A stretch of 64,000 bases of DNA, from contig NZ_FMXQ01000003.1 of the NCBI RefSeq assembly GCF_900104485.1, positions 434,001 through 498,000 of the forward strand, written 5' to 3'. The notes beneath the pieces are model-generated. The model searched no databases, was not told the DNA's origin, and worked only from the letters and a program-made list of their open reading frames with translations. The position numbers were made by a program, and so were the translations under genes. Shown one piece after another: positions 16,070-24,056 of the stretch. The stretch is from Bauldia litoralis. Its GTDB lineage: Bacteria; Pseudomonadota; Alphaproteobacteria; Rhizobiales; Kaistiaceae. Numbering within the stretch: the first letter of the stretch is position 1; every line of letters starts with the position of its first letter.

Positions 16070-17650
16070 CTAGCCGGCCGTGTCGCGGGCCATGGCCGCG
16101 CGGTGGCTGGCCATCCCGTTCCAGACCGGGGTCAGGACCTCCCGTGCGAGCCGGTAGGATGCGAAGAGGCTGTCATAGACCCGCACCAGTTCCGGGTCCG
16201 GCGCCTCGGTGCGGCCGAGATGCGGGGTCGTCCATTCGGCGATGCAGGCGTCCATGTCGTCATAGGCGCCGATCGCCACCGCCGCCATCATCGCACAGCC
16301 CGCGGCGCCGGCCTCGTCGCGGGTGGAGACCCGGATCGGTGTGTTTAGCGTCGCAGCAAGAATCCGCCGCAACGCCACGGATCGGGCGGCGCCGCCGGTC
16401 AGGCGCAATTCCGTCGGCATGTCGCCCATGGCGGCGTAACAGTCCCGGGCGGCCATGCCGAGGCCCTCGACCACGGCGCGGATCAGGTCCGGGAAGCGGT
16501 GGCCGGTGCTCAGGCCGATGAAGCCAGCCCGCGCGTCGGCGTTGACGAAAGGGCCGCGTTCGCCGGCTTCGGAGATATAGGGATGATAGATCAGGGCGCC
16601 CGGCTCCGCGTGGTCAAGCCAGTTGTCCATCCGGGCGACAAGTTCGGCATGGGAGGGTGTCTCACCGCGTTCGGCCAGCAGGTCGCCGGCCAGCGACAGC
16701 GCCCAGTCGATGTTGAGGGTGGCCGCCATGTTGGTCTGCACCTGCGTTACCAGATTCGGCACCGGAAGGCAGATCACATAGCCGGTTCCCTCGGCATTGA
16801 GGTGGACCTTGTCGGAGGGGACCGCCCGCATGTGAACGCCGGTGGAGCCGATGGTCGAACAGGCGGCGCCGGCGTCTCCGGTATGGACCCCCGCGCCGAG
16901 CGCGGTCATCACCATGTCGACATAGCCGAGCGAAACCGGCGTACCGGCCAGCAGTCCGGTGGCTTCGGCCGCGTCGGCCGAAAGCGGCCGGGTTTCCTGC
17001 GCGCCGTCGATGATCTCCGGCAGCAGGTGCCGGCGGGCATCGAGACCGAGCGCGGCAATGACCGTGTCGCTGTAGCGACGGTCGCGGAAGTCGCCGAAGG
17101 TGAAGCTCGCTTCCGAGGGATCAGTGGCGCGGACCCCGGTGAGGTTGAGGAACAGCCAGTCCTTGCAATGCAGCGCCACCTCGGCGGCATCCAGCAGTTC
17201 GGGATAGCGGGCATCCATATGGGCCATCTGGCTGCCCTGCTGGCAGGTGTTGAGCCCGGTGCCGGTCGCCTCGAAACGGGTGCGCTCGTCCGCCCCGCGG
17301 GACAGCCGCGAGACCGTCGGGGCGGCGCGGGCGTCGAGCCAGATCCAGGCATCCGAGACGGCTTCGTTGCCCCGGCCGACAAGCCACGTCCCGTCGCCCT
17401 GGCCGGTCAATGCGACGGCGGCCGTTCGCACGGCGAGGTCGTCGACTTCTCCGGCAAGGCCACGCACCGCGGCCGCGCAGTCGGCCCAGGTCTGTGGCAT
17501 CGACTGGGTGGCGGCGCCCTCGGCGCCCATGGTGTATTTGTTGCGGATCGCCGAAGAGGCGACCAGCCGGCCGGACAGATCGAAGGCGACGGCCTTGATC
17601 ACGGATGTGCCGGCGTCGATCCCGATGATCAGGTCGCCCGTCGCCGTCAC
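16070..17650 (-). CDS. eryA: EryA-like erythritol kinase (FGGY family)
   Basis: 526 residues from the GTG at 17650, which places the family's usual N-terminus (TGDLIIGIDAGTSVIKAVAF) right at the start; an ATG at 17737 adds 29 unlikely residues. ALTGQGDGTWLVG, WIWLDARAAPTVSRL, LHCKDWLFLNLTG and the FGGY-type LTGGAARSVALRRILAATLN are visible. It would phosphorylate erythritol (or a related tetritol) in the cytoplasm as the first catabolic step, feeding eryB. The gene is first in the eryABCD run and divergent from the transporter operon at 18103. A short frame with a strong GGGAGG site (17697-17647) ends in a GTGA overlap with the GTG, suggesting coupled translation. Confidence 0.87.
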   Translation of the reverse strand: MTATGDLIIGIDAGTSVIKAVAFDLSGRLVASSAIRNKYTMGAEGAATQSMPQTWADCAAAVRGLAGEVDDLAVRTAAVALTGQGDGTWLVGRGNEAVSDAWIWLDARAAPTVSRLSRGADERTRFEATGTGLNTCQQGSQMAHMDARYPELLDAAEVALHCKDWLFLNLTGVRATDPSEASFTFGDFRDRRYSDTVIAALGLDARRHLLPEIIDGAQETRPLSADAAEATGLLAGTPVSLGYVDMVMTALGAGVHTGDAGAACSTIGSTGVHMRAVPSDKVHLNAEGTGYVICLPVPNLVTQVQTNMAATLNIDWALSLAGDLLAERGETPSHAELVARMDNWLDHAEPGALIYHPYISEAGERGPFVNADARAGFIGLSTGHRFPDLIRAVVEGLGMAARDCYAAMGDMPTELRLTGGAARSVALRRILAATLNTPIRVSTRDEAGAAGCAMMAAVAIGAYDDMDACIAEWTTPHLGRTEAPDPELVRVYDSLFASYRLAREVLTPVWNGMASHRAAMARDTAG

Positions 17651-18102
17651 CTGCCTGCCCCTGTTTCCCCGGGCCGTCCTTGGCGCCTTCCCATCATTCC
17701 TCCCAGAGACCGCGGCGCGATTGTTGTTTGTTTTCAACGCCTAAGGGCTTCGCTCACCGCCTCTGGCAGCCGATTCTCGCCAGGGCGCCCTCATCCGTGG
17801 AACCCGCGTGTCTTAGCACAGACTGCTCCAAAGGACTGGATTTTTTTGCAGACAAAGTAATTCATTTCACCTATCATCGTGCTCATCAGTCGCGGCTCCG
17901 ATCGCTGCGACATGACATTTCGCGGGTCGGGGGATGGAGGAGTCCCCACGCGAAATGCGCTGGGAGGAACCGTTTCATGCCAGCTCCTGAACACGATTCG
18001 TCCAGCGAAAACTGCCGTTTTTGACGCGGTAAAGTCATGCGGAGGCCGGCCTGCCGGCATCCGTTCGCTACACCGGCCCGCGGGAGGAGGGGCAACGTTT
18101 CG
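17651..18102. promoter_or_regulatory. Divergent control region between eryA and the transporter operon
   Basis: About 450 bases without a convincing long gene. It holds, from left to right, the 16-codon leader frame on the minus strand (17697-17647), an AT-richer stretch at 17835-17885 suitable for promoters in both directions, and a large imperfect inverted repeat at 17916-17957. Operators for an EryD-type regulator are expected here. A strong GGGAGGAGGGG precedes the start at 18103 by about 13 bases. Confidence 0.6.
17916..17957. promoter_or_regulatory. Large inverted repeat (CATTTCGCG ... CGCGAAATG)
   Basis: CATTTCGCG (17916-17924) and CGCGAAATG (17949-17957) are exact reverse complements separated by 24 bases; inside, GGGGA and TCCCC can pair as well. 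It lies in the eryA/DUF2291 divergent region. The ATTTCGCG arms match single copies before the genes at 8173, 9348 and 21474. Best explanation is a regulator-binding site, probably for EryD; an RNA hairpin is an alternative. Confidence 0.5.
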
Positions 18103-18756
18103 ATGGTCACGACAGCCGCCAAGCCGTCCGTCATTGCCAAGCCCAAGCGAACGCGACTCATCGTTGCGCTCGTTGGCGTGGCGGTGCTGGCTGCGATCGC
18201 GGTCGACACCAAGGTCGTCCAAATCGGCTCGACCGACGATGTCCGGCAGCAGGCCTTCGATCCCGATGCCTTCGGTACGGCGGAATTCCCGCGGATCCGC
18301 GACATGGTCGTCGAGCGGGCACCGGAAGCCGCTGTGCTGGCGAGCGAACTGGCCGCCGACAAGAAAGCAGCAATCGCGAAACATGCGACGATGGCGGGAG
18401 CCTTCCCGGTCATTCCGGTGCAGCTGACCGGCGTCGTCGGCGACGGCAAGTCCGGGGTCTTCGAGGTCGCCGTCGATGGCCTGCCCGAGGGCACGCTGGT
18501 GCGGGTCCAGACCGGGCCGGCGATCAACGGCACCGAGTTGCGCGATGTCCCCGGCGACATCGAATTCGGCGCCTTCAAGAACCAGATCGAGTTCCAGGAT
18601 GCCGGCTCGGGCATCAACCGGGCGATGGCGGCCGCGGTGCTGGGCGATCTCGATCGCGACTCGCTGACCGGCAAGACGATGTCGGTGGTCGGGGTCTTCA
18701 AGCTGATCAATCCCAAGAACTGGCTCGTCACGCCCGTCCGGCTGGAGGTGGAGTGA
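18103..18756 (+). CDS. DUF2291 family membrane-anchored periplasmic protein
   Basis: 217 residues. Residues about 17-35 (TRLIVALVGVAVLAAIAVD) form one membrane segment, with the rest predicted periplasmic; PVIPVQLTGVVGDGKSGVFEV and RVQTGPAINGTELRD fit the DUF2291 family. Members are usually annotated as lipoproteins and are encoded with ribose-type ABC transporters in rhizobia and Brucella, but this copy contains no cysteine, so it should be an uncleaved anchor rather than a lipoprotein. It leads the transporter operon, and its TGA overlaps the ATPase start (TGATG at 18754-18758). Function is unknown; a role in assembly or regulation of the transporter is inferred from context. Confidence 0.75.
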   Translation: MVTTAAKPSVIAKPKRTRLIVALVGVAVLAAIAVDTKVVQIGSTDDVRQQAFDPDAFGTAEFPRIRDMVVERAPEAAVLASELAADKKAAIAKHATMAGAFPVIPVQLTGVVGDGKSGVFEVAVDGLPEGTLVRVQTGPAINGTELRDVPGDIEFGAFKNQIEFQDAGSGINRAMAAAVLGDLDRDSLTGKTMSVVGVFKLINPKNWLVTPVRLEVE

Positions 18757-20309
18757 TGGAGCCCGTCGGTTCGGTCGACATCCCGCAGAGCCATCCCGAT
18801 ACCGCCGAGGTCATCCTGGCGGCGCGCAACGTGTCGAAGTCCTTCGGCGCGGTCCAGGCGCTCAAGGGCGTGGACCTCGACGTTCACCGCGGCCAGGTGA
18901 CGGCACTGTTCGGCGAGAACGGCGCCGGCAAGTCGACCCTGATGAAGATCCTTTCCGGCGTCATTCGCCCGACCTCCGGCGAGATCCTGCTCGAGGGAGA
19001 GCCGGTTTCCATCGGCTCGACCGTCGAAGCGCGCGACCTGGGAATATCGATCATCCACCAGGAACTTTCCCTCGCCCTCAACATGAATGTCCGCGACAAC
19101 ATCTTCATGGGTCGCGAGATCCCGGGGCCGACCGGAGTGAATTTCTCCGAGGAGGAGCGCCAGGCGCGCGACCTGATGCGCGAACTCGAGGAGGAGATCG
19201 ATCCGCTGACACCGGTTGGCGACCTGCGTCTCGGCCAGCAGCAGATCGTCGAGATTGCCCGGGCGCTTTCGGTCGACTCCAGCATCCTGATCATGGACGA
19301 GCCGACATCGGCGCTGTCGGCGACCGAGGTGCAGGTGCTGTTCAACGTCATTCGCGACCTCAAGGCGCGGGGCGTCTCCATCGTCTACATCTCGCACCAC
19401 CTCGAAGAGGCGCTGCAGATCGCCGACCACGCGGTGGTGCTGCGCGACGGCGAGATGACCGCCTATGCGCCGCGCGCCGACATCGACCTCGAATGGATCG
19501 TCCGCAACATGGTGGGCGAGGATTTCGATCTCGGCCACCCGCCGTCGGGCCACGTGATGGGGCCGCCGGCGCTGCAACTCGAGGGGCTGACGGTCGCGGA
19601 CGCCTCCGACACCGGCAACGTTGTCGATCACCTCGATCTGGAGATCCGGGCGGGCGAGATCGTCTGCGTCTATGGCCTGATGGGAGCCGGGCGGACGGAG
19701 ATGATGGAATGCGTCGCCGGCCGGCTGCCAGCCATCGGCGGCCGGGTTCTCCTGCATGGCACCGACGTGTCCCACATGACGATCGCCGAACGGATCGAGG
19801 CGGGGCTCGTCCTGGTGCCGGAGGACCGGCAGCGCGACGGCCTCGTGCAGACCATGGGCGTCGGCCGGAACCTGTCGCTGGCCTCGATCAGCAAGTTCAC
19901 GCGCGGGCTGTTCACCAATCGCAGGGCGGAGAGCGACATCATCGCCCGCTCGATCAAGGAAGTGACCGTCAAGACGGATGGCCCGGGCGCGCCGATCGGT
20001 TCGCTGTCAGGCGGCAACCAGCAGAAGGTGGTCATCGGCAAGATGCTAATTACCCTGCCATCGGTGATCCTGCTCGACGAGCCGAGCCGCGGCATCGATG
20101 TCGGGGCCAAGGCGGAGGTCTTCCGGATCCTGGCCGAACACGCCAGCAAGGGGATGGCCGTCATGTACTCGACATCGGAAGTCGGAGAATGCCTGGCCAT
20201 CGCGCACCGGGTCATCGTGATGCGGCGCGGGCGGATCGCCGCCGAGTTCACGCACGACACCACCAAGGAAGCCATCATGGCGGCCTCAGGCGAGGCGCTT
20301 GCCGCGTGA
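18756..20309 (+). CDS. eryE: Sugar/polyol ABC transporter ATPase, RbsA type (EryE-like)
   Basis: 517 residues from the ATG at 18756, one base overlapping the previous stop and preceded by GGAGGTGG. It is a fused double ATPase: the first half has a canonical Walker A (GENGAGKST), LGQQQIVEIARAL in place of LSGGQ and LIMDEPTSALS; the second half has the degenerate GLMGAGRTE, but an intact LSGGNQQKVVIGK and LLDEPSRGIDVG, the pattern normal for RbsA/XylG/EryE. It energises the permease at 20332. Adjacent eryABCD points to erythritol or another tetritol as cargo; the sequence itself says only CUT2 family. Confidence 0.9.
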   Translation: MEPVGSVDIPQSHPDTAEVILAARNVSKSFGAVQALKGVDLDVHRGQVTALFGENGAGKSTLMKILSGVIRPTSGEILLEGEPVSIGSTVEARDLGISIIHQELSLALNMNVRDNIFMGREIPGPTGVNFSEEERQARDLMRELEEEIDPLTPVGDLRLGQQQIVEIARALSVDSSILIMDEPTSALSATEVQVLFNVIRDLKARGVSIVYISHHLEEALQIADHAVVLRDGEMTAYAPRADIDLEWIVRNMVGEDFDLGHPPSGHVMGPPALQLEGLTVADASDTGNVVDHLDLEIRAGEIVCVYGLMGAGRTEMMECVAGRLPAIGGRVLLHGTDVSHMTIAERIEAGLVLVPEDRQRDGLVQTMGVGRNLSLASISKFTRGLFTNRRAESDIIARSIKEVTVKTDGPGAPIGSLSGGNQQKVVIGKMLITLPSVILLDEPSRGIDVGAKAEVFRILAEHASKGMAVMYSTSEVGECLAIAHRVIVMRRGRIAAEFTHDTTKEAIMAASGEALAA

Positions 20310-20331
20310 GACATTTCCACGGAGTTTCGTC

Positions 20332-21378
20332 ATGGCGGACATGACATCGTCGACGACCGGGAGAGCCGGCAAGGCGTCGTCGTTCAGCATCGTGCAGTTG
20401 CTGCTCGAGGGGCGGGCCTTCTTCGCGCTGATCGCGATCATCGGCGTCTTCTCCGTGCTGTCGCCACAATATGCCACGCTGTCCAACTTCCTGATCATGG
20501 CGAACCACGTCGCCATCTACGGGCTGTTGTCGATCGGCATGCTGCTGGTCATCCTCAACGGCGGCATCGACCTCTCCGTCGGGTCGGTCCTCGGCCTGTC
20601 GGGCGTCATCGCCGGCTTCCTGATGCAGGGGATCGAGATTCCGGCGGCGGGCATCATCCTCTATCCCCCGGTCTGGGCGGTGGTCGTGCTGACCATTGCC
20701 GTCGGCGGGTTCGTCGGCCTGGTCAACGGCGTCATCGTCGCCTTCTTCAGGGTTCCCGCCTTCGTCGTGACGCTGGGATCGCTCTATGTCGCGCGCGGCA
20801 TCGCCCTACTGATGACCAACGGCCTGACCTACAACAATCTCTCCGGCCGCCCGGAACTCGGCAATACGGGCTTCGACTGGCTCGGCTTCAACCGCCTCTT
20901 CGGCGTGCCGGTCGGCGTCATCATCCTGGCTGTGGTGGCGATCGCCGCCAGCCTGCTATTGGCGCGGACCGCGTTCGGCCGCTGGCTCTATTCCTCCGGC
21001 GGCAACGAGCGCGCGGCGGAACTGTCGGGCGTTCCGGTCAAGCGGGTGAAGGTGATCGTCTACATGCTCTCCGGCATGTGCGCGGCGATTGCCGGGCTGG
21101 TGCTCAGTTCGCAGCTGACCTCGGCCGGCCCCAACGCCGGCTTTACCTACGAACTCACGGCCATCGCCGCCGTCGTCATCGGCGGCGCGGCGCTGACGGG
21201 CGGACGCGGCAACGTGCTCGGCACGCTGCTCGGCGCCTTCGTCATCATCTTCCTCGCGGACGGACTCGTGATCATCGGCGTCTCCTTCTACTGGCAGACC
21301 GTCTTTACCGGCGCCGTGATCGTCCTCGCCGTCCTGCTCAACTCGATCCAGTACAGGGGCAAGCGCAGGGCAAGGTAA
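20332..21378 (+). CDS. eryF: Sugar/polyol ABC transporter permease, RbsC type (EryF-like)
   Basis: 348 residues, start supported by CGGAG eight bases before the ATG at 20332. About ten hydrophobic segments; the family hallmarks VILNGGIDLSVGSVLGLSG (about residue 75), FVVTLGSLYVARGIALLMTNG, and AAVVIGGAALTGGRGNVLGTLLGAF near the C-terminus are all present. It forms the channel as a homodimer with the fused ATPase. The last residues are basic (RGKRRAR), consistent with a cytoplasmic C-terminus. Confidence 0.92.
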   Translation: MADMTSSTTGRAGKASSFSIVQLLLEGRAFFALIAIIGVFSVLSPQYATLSNFLIMANHVAIYGLLSIGMLLVILNGGIDLSVGSVLGLSGVIAGFLMQGIEIPAAGIILYPPVWAVVVLTIAVGGFVGLVNGVIVAFFRVPAFVVTLGSLYVARGIALLMTNGLTYNNLSGRPELGNTGFDWLGFNRLFGVPVGVIILAVVAIAASLLLARTAFGRWLYSSGGNERAAELSGVPVKRVKVIVYMLSGMCAAIAGLVLSSQLTSAGPNAGFTYELTAIAAVVIGGAALTGGRGNVLGTLLGAFVIIFLADGLVIIGVSFYWQTVFTGAVIVLAVLLNSIQYRGKRRAR

Positions 21379-21390
21379 GCCGCATCAACC

Positions 21391-21398
21391 ATTTCGCG
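21391..21398 (+). promoter_or_regulatory. ATTTCGCG motif upstream of eryG-like gene
   Basis: ATTTCGCG (context CCATTTCGCGCTCC) lies 75 bases before the gene at 21474 in the 95-base gap after the permease. Its presence inside an operon may give the binding protein its own regulated promoter. Tentative. Confidence 0.35.
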
Positions 21399-21473
21399 CT
21401 CCGGGGGAGAGGAACCCTCGACGCGGGACAAGGCCGGTCACCGGCAAAACAACACCTGAAGGGAGAATACCTC

Positions 21474-22421
21474 ATGATGAAGTTATCCAGACGCGCCGTG
21501 CTGGCCGCGGCGGCTTCCCTCCCGCTGATGGCCGGTTCGGCCTGGGCGGAAGGCCTGATTTCCATCATCGTCACCGATCCGGCCAACCCCTACTGGTTCA
21601 CCGAGGGCGAAGTCGCCAAGCAGACCGCGGAAGAGCTTGGCTATACGGCCACTGTCGCGGCGCACAAGGGCGACACCAACGTTGAATCGAACCTCGTCGA
21701 CGCGGCCATCACCAATGGTGCCAAGGCGATCATCCTCGATCCGGCCAATGCCGACGGCTCCGTCGGTGTCGTCCGCAAGGCGACCGAAGCCGGGATCCCG
21801 GTCTTCCTGGTGAATGCCGAGATCAACGAAAGCGGTATCGCCAAGGGCCAGCTGGTTTCCAACAACGCGCAGGGCGCGGCGATCGGCGCCGTCGCCTGGG
21901 TCGACATCGTCGGCGACGAGGCGAAGTATGTCGAGTTCTTCGGCAACCCGGCCGACAACAATGCCGCGACGCGCTCGAACGGCTACGAGACGGTGATCAG
22001 CCAGTATCCGGGCCTCGAGAAGGTCGCCGAGGAAGTGGCCAACTGGGATCGGACCCAGGGCTACAACAAGATGCAGTCCATCATCCAGGCCAACCCGGAC
22101 TTCACCGCGGTGATCTCGGGTAACGACGAAATGGCGCTCGGCGCCATCGCCGCGCTCAAGGAAGCCGGGATGCTCGACAAGGTTACGGTCGGCGGATTCG
22201 ACGGCTCGCCGGATGCGGTCGAAGCGATCAAGAATGGCGAGATGGCCTACACCGTCCTGCAGCCGGTCGCCGTCTTCTCGCGCGAAGCGGTGATCCAGGC
22301 GGACCATTACATCAAGAATGGCGAGCCGATGGTGGCCGAGGAAAAGCAGCTCTTCGATTGCCTGCTGATCACCCCGGACAACGTCGACAACTACACGGCG
22401 GCGTTCACGCTGTCCGAGTAG
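21474..22421 (+). CDS. eryG: Sugar/polyol ABC transporter substrate-binding protein, RbsB type (EryG-like)
   Basis: 315 residues with a signal peptide ending AWA at residue 25 (twin-arginine-like SRRAVLAAAA, but probably Sec). The ribose-binding fold shows VTDPANPYWFTEGEVAKQTAEE-type first lobe, VDAAITNGAKAIILDPANADG, and the hinge segments EFFGNPADNNAATRSNGYE and ISGNDEMALGAIAALKEAG, VGGFDGSPDAVEAIKNG. An AGGGAG site precedes the double ATG. It closes the DUF2291-eryE-eryF-eryG operon and is followed by a terminator. Cargo is inferred from the adjoining eryABCD genes. Confidence 0.9.
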   Translation: MMKLSRRAVLAAAASLPLMAGSAWAEGLISIIVTDPANPYWFTEGEVAKQTAEELGYTATVAAHKGDTNVESNLVDAAITNGAKAIILDPANADGSVGVVRKATEAGIPVFLVNAEINESGIAKGQLVSNNAQGAAIGAVAWVDIVGDEAKYVEFFGNPADNNAATRSNGYETVISQYPGLEKVAEEVANWDRTQGYNKMQSIIQANPDFTAVISGNDEMALGAIAALKEAGMLDKVTVGGFDGSPDAVEAIKNGEMAYTVLQPVAVFSREAVIQADHYIKNGEPMVAEEKQLFDCLLITPDNVDNYTAAFTLSE

Positions 22422-22440
22422 GACCGACAACGACAAGAAG

Positions 22441-22477
22441 CGAGGGGCGTCGCACTGCGGCGCCCCTCGTTTCGTTT
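22441..22477 (+). terminator. Rho-independent terminator after eryG-like gene
   Basis: CGAGGGGCG (22441-22449) pairs perfectly with CGCCCCTCG (22461-22469), 11-base loop, followed by TTTCGTTT. It lies 20 bases after the stop codon and separates the operon from the convergent hydantoinase gene. Confidence 0.85.
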
Positions 22478-22556
22478 GCGGGTCGGCCCACCGCTCGGCC
22501 TGTCATGCTCGCCGGCAGACACGCCAGGAGGGCTGACATGTCTACGCGAACGGGGC

Positions 22557-24014
22557 CTACGAGACGACCGTGCGCTCGACCGGATTGAAGGGCGTGGGGA
22601 ACTTTTCGCGCGGTTCGATCATGGGGTATTCGGGCCGGGCAAGATGCTCGCCGCCGCCTTCGACGAGGATCTCGCCCGCCCGGAAGATTTCGCGTCCGCG
22701 CAGGTAGGTGGCGACCGGATAGCCGGTCACCTCGACGCCTTCCCAAGGCGTGTAGTCGCTGCCGTGATGCATCATCGCGTTGGTCAGCGTCACCTTCATC
22801 CGCGGATCCCACAGAACGAAATCGGCGTCGCTGCCGACGGCAAGGGTTCCCTTGCGCGGATAGAGTCCGAAGAGTTTCGCAGGCGCCGTGCTGACGAGAT
22901 CGACGAACTTGCTGATGCTGATCCGTCCTTTCGACACACCCTCGGAGAAGAGGACGGGCATCCTTGCCGCGAGGCCCGGAACGCCGTTCGGGATGACGCT
23001 GAACGGGGCGGTGTCGCCCGCGACCTTCTTGCCCTTCGGATCATCGTAGCGGGAAGGCGAGTGATCGGAGGAAATGATCGAGATGACGCCACGGCGGATG
23101 TAATCCCACAGGGCCTCCTGGTCGGCGCTGGTCCTTGCCGGCGGCCCGAAGATCAGTTTCGCACCCTCGAAGCCGGGCTTGTCGAGATCGTCGGCGACGA
23201 TGGTGAGATAGTGGGGACAGGTCTCGGCCCAGACCTTGAGGCCTCTTGCCTGCGCCCGCTCGATCTCGGCGGCCGGTCCGGCGCCGGAAACGTGGAAGAT
23301 TTCGAGCGGAACGTCGAGCGCTTCGCCAAAGGCGATGATCCGCTGGACCGCCTCGCGCTCGGCGACCGAAGGCTTCGACCATGGAAAGTATTTCGGGGCG
23401 GAAAGGCCGCCTTCGAGGAGCTTCTCCGTCATGTAGTCGATGAGTGCGTTATTCTCCGCGTGGACGCAGACCAGCGCCTTGTTGCGTCGCGCCGCGTCGA
23501 GGACACGCAGGATCTCCCGGTCCTCCAGACCGACGCCCTTGTAGGTCATGAAGATCTTGATCGACCGGTTGCCGGCGGCGACCAGCGCAGGAAGCTCCTT
23601 CTCGACGACCTCTTCGGTCGGATCGGTAATGGTGAGGTGGAAGGCATAGTCGACCCGGGACACCCTGGCGCGCTCCGCGTAGTCGGCGGCGACCGCGGCC
23701 AGGGATTCGCCGGGCGACTGCCAGGCGAAACAGATGACGCTGGTCGTGCCGCCCGCGGCAGCCGAGGCGCTCGCCGTATCGAAAGTGTCGCACATTTCCG
23801 CGGCGGAGCCGGAAGGCTGATCGATATGAACGTGGCTGTCGACGCCGCCCGGCAGGACAAGAAGCCCGGATGCGTCAACGGTTTCTCTTGCCGAAGCCTC
23901 CAGTCCCGCCCCGACCACGGTGACGATGCCATCCTTGATGCCGATATCGGCCTTGACCACGTCCTGGCCAATGACGGCCTCGCCTCCCTTCACCAGAAGG
24001 TCCAGTTCACTCAT
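22557..24014 (-). CDS. Hydantoinase/dihydropyrimidinase-family amidohydrolase
   Basis: 485 residues. Binuclear metal ligands are visible: DSHVHIDQP (about residue 57-65), the carbamylated-lysine segment SIKIFMTYKG, histidines in CVHAEN and FHVSG, and the aspartate in ISSDHSP. The C-terminal GSDADFVLWDP beta-sandwich strand closes the fold. D-hydantoinases and dihydropyrimidinases open cyclic diamides such as dihydrouracil or 5-substituted hydantoins. An AGGAG site precedes the ATG. It is last in a minus-strand run after an NHL protein and a transporter of the NMT1/taurine class, so the operon probably imports and opens a pyrimidine- or hydantoin-like ring. Allantoinase is less likely from the motif set. 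Confidence 0.88.
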   Translation of the reverse strand: MSELDLLVKGGEAVIGQDVVKADIGIKDGIVTVVGAGLEASARETVDASGLLVLPGGVDSHVHIDQPSGSAAEMCDTFDTASASAAAGGTTSVICFAWQSPGESLAAVAADYAERARVSRVDYAFHLTITDPTEEVVEKELPALVAAGNRSIKIFMTYKGVGLEDREILRVLDAARRNKALVCVHAENNALIDYMTEKLLEGGLSAPKYFPWSKPSVAEREAVQRIIAFGEALDVPLEIFHVSGAGPAAEIERAQARGLKVWAETCPHYLTIVADDLDKPGFEGAKLIFGPPARTSADQEALWDYIRRGVISIISSDHSPSRYDDPKGKKVAGDTAPFSVIPNGVPGLAARMPVLFSEGVSKGRISISKFVDLVSTAPAKLFGLYPRKGTLAVGSDADFVLWDPRMKVTLTNAMMHHGSDYTPWEGVEVTGYPVATYLRGREIFRAGEILVEGGGEHLARPEYPMIEPREKFPTPFNPVERTVVS

Positions 24015-24056
24015 CCTCAGTCTCCTTGAAACGCTGTTCGGTTCGCGGCGCGGGCG

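Noticed and set aside
17886-19775. 629-codon minus-strand frame opposite DUF2291 and eryE
   Set aside because: The plus strand carries Walker motifs and a good ribosome site; the antisense frame is a GC artefact.
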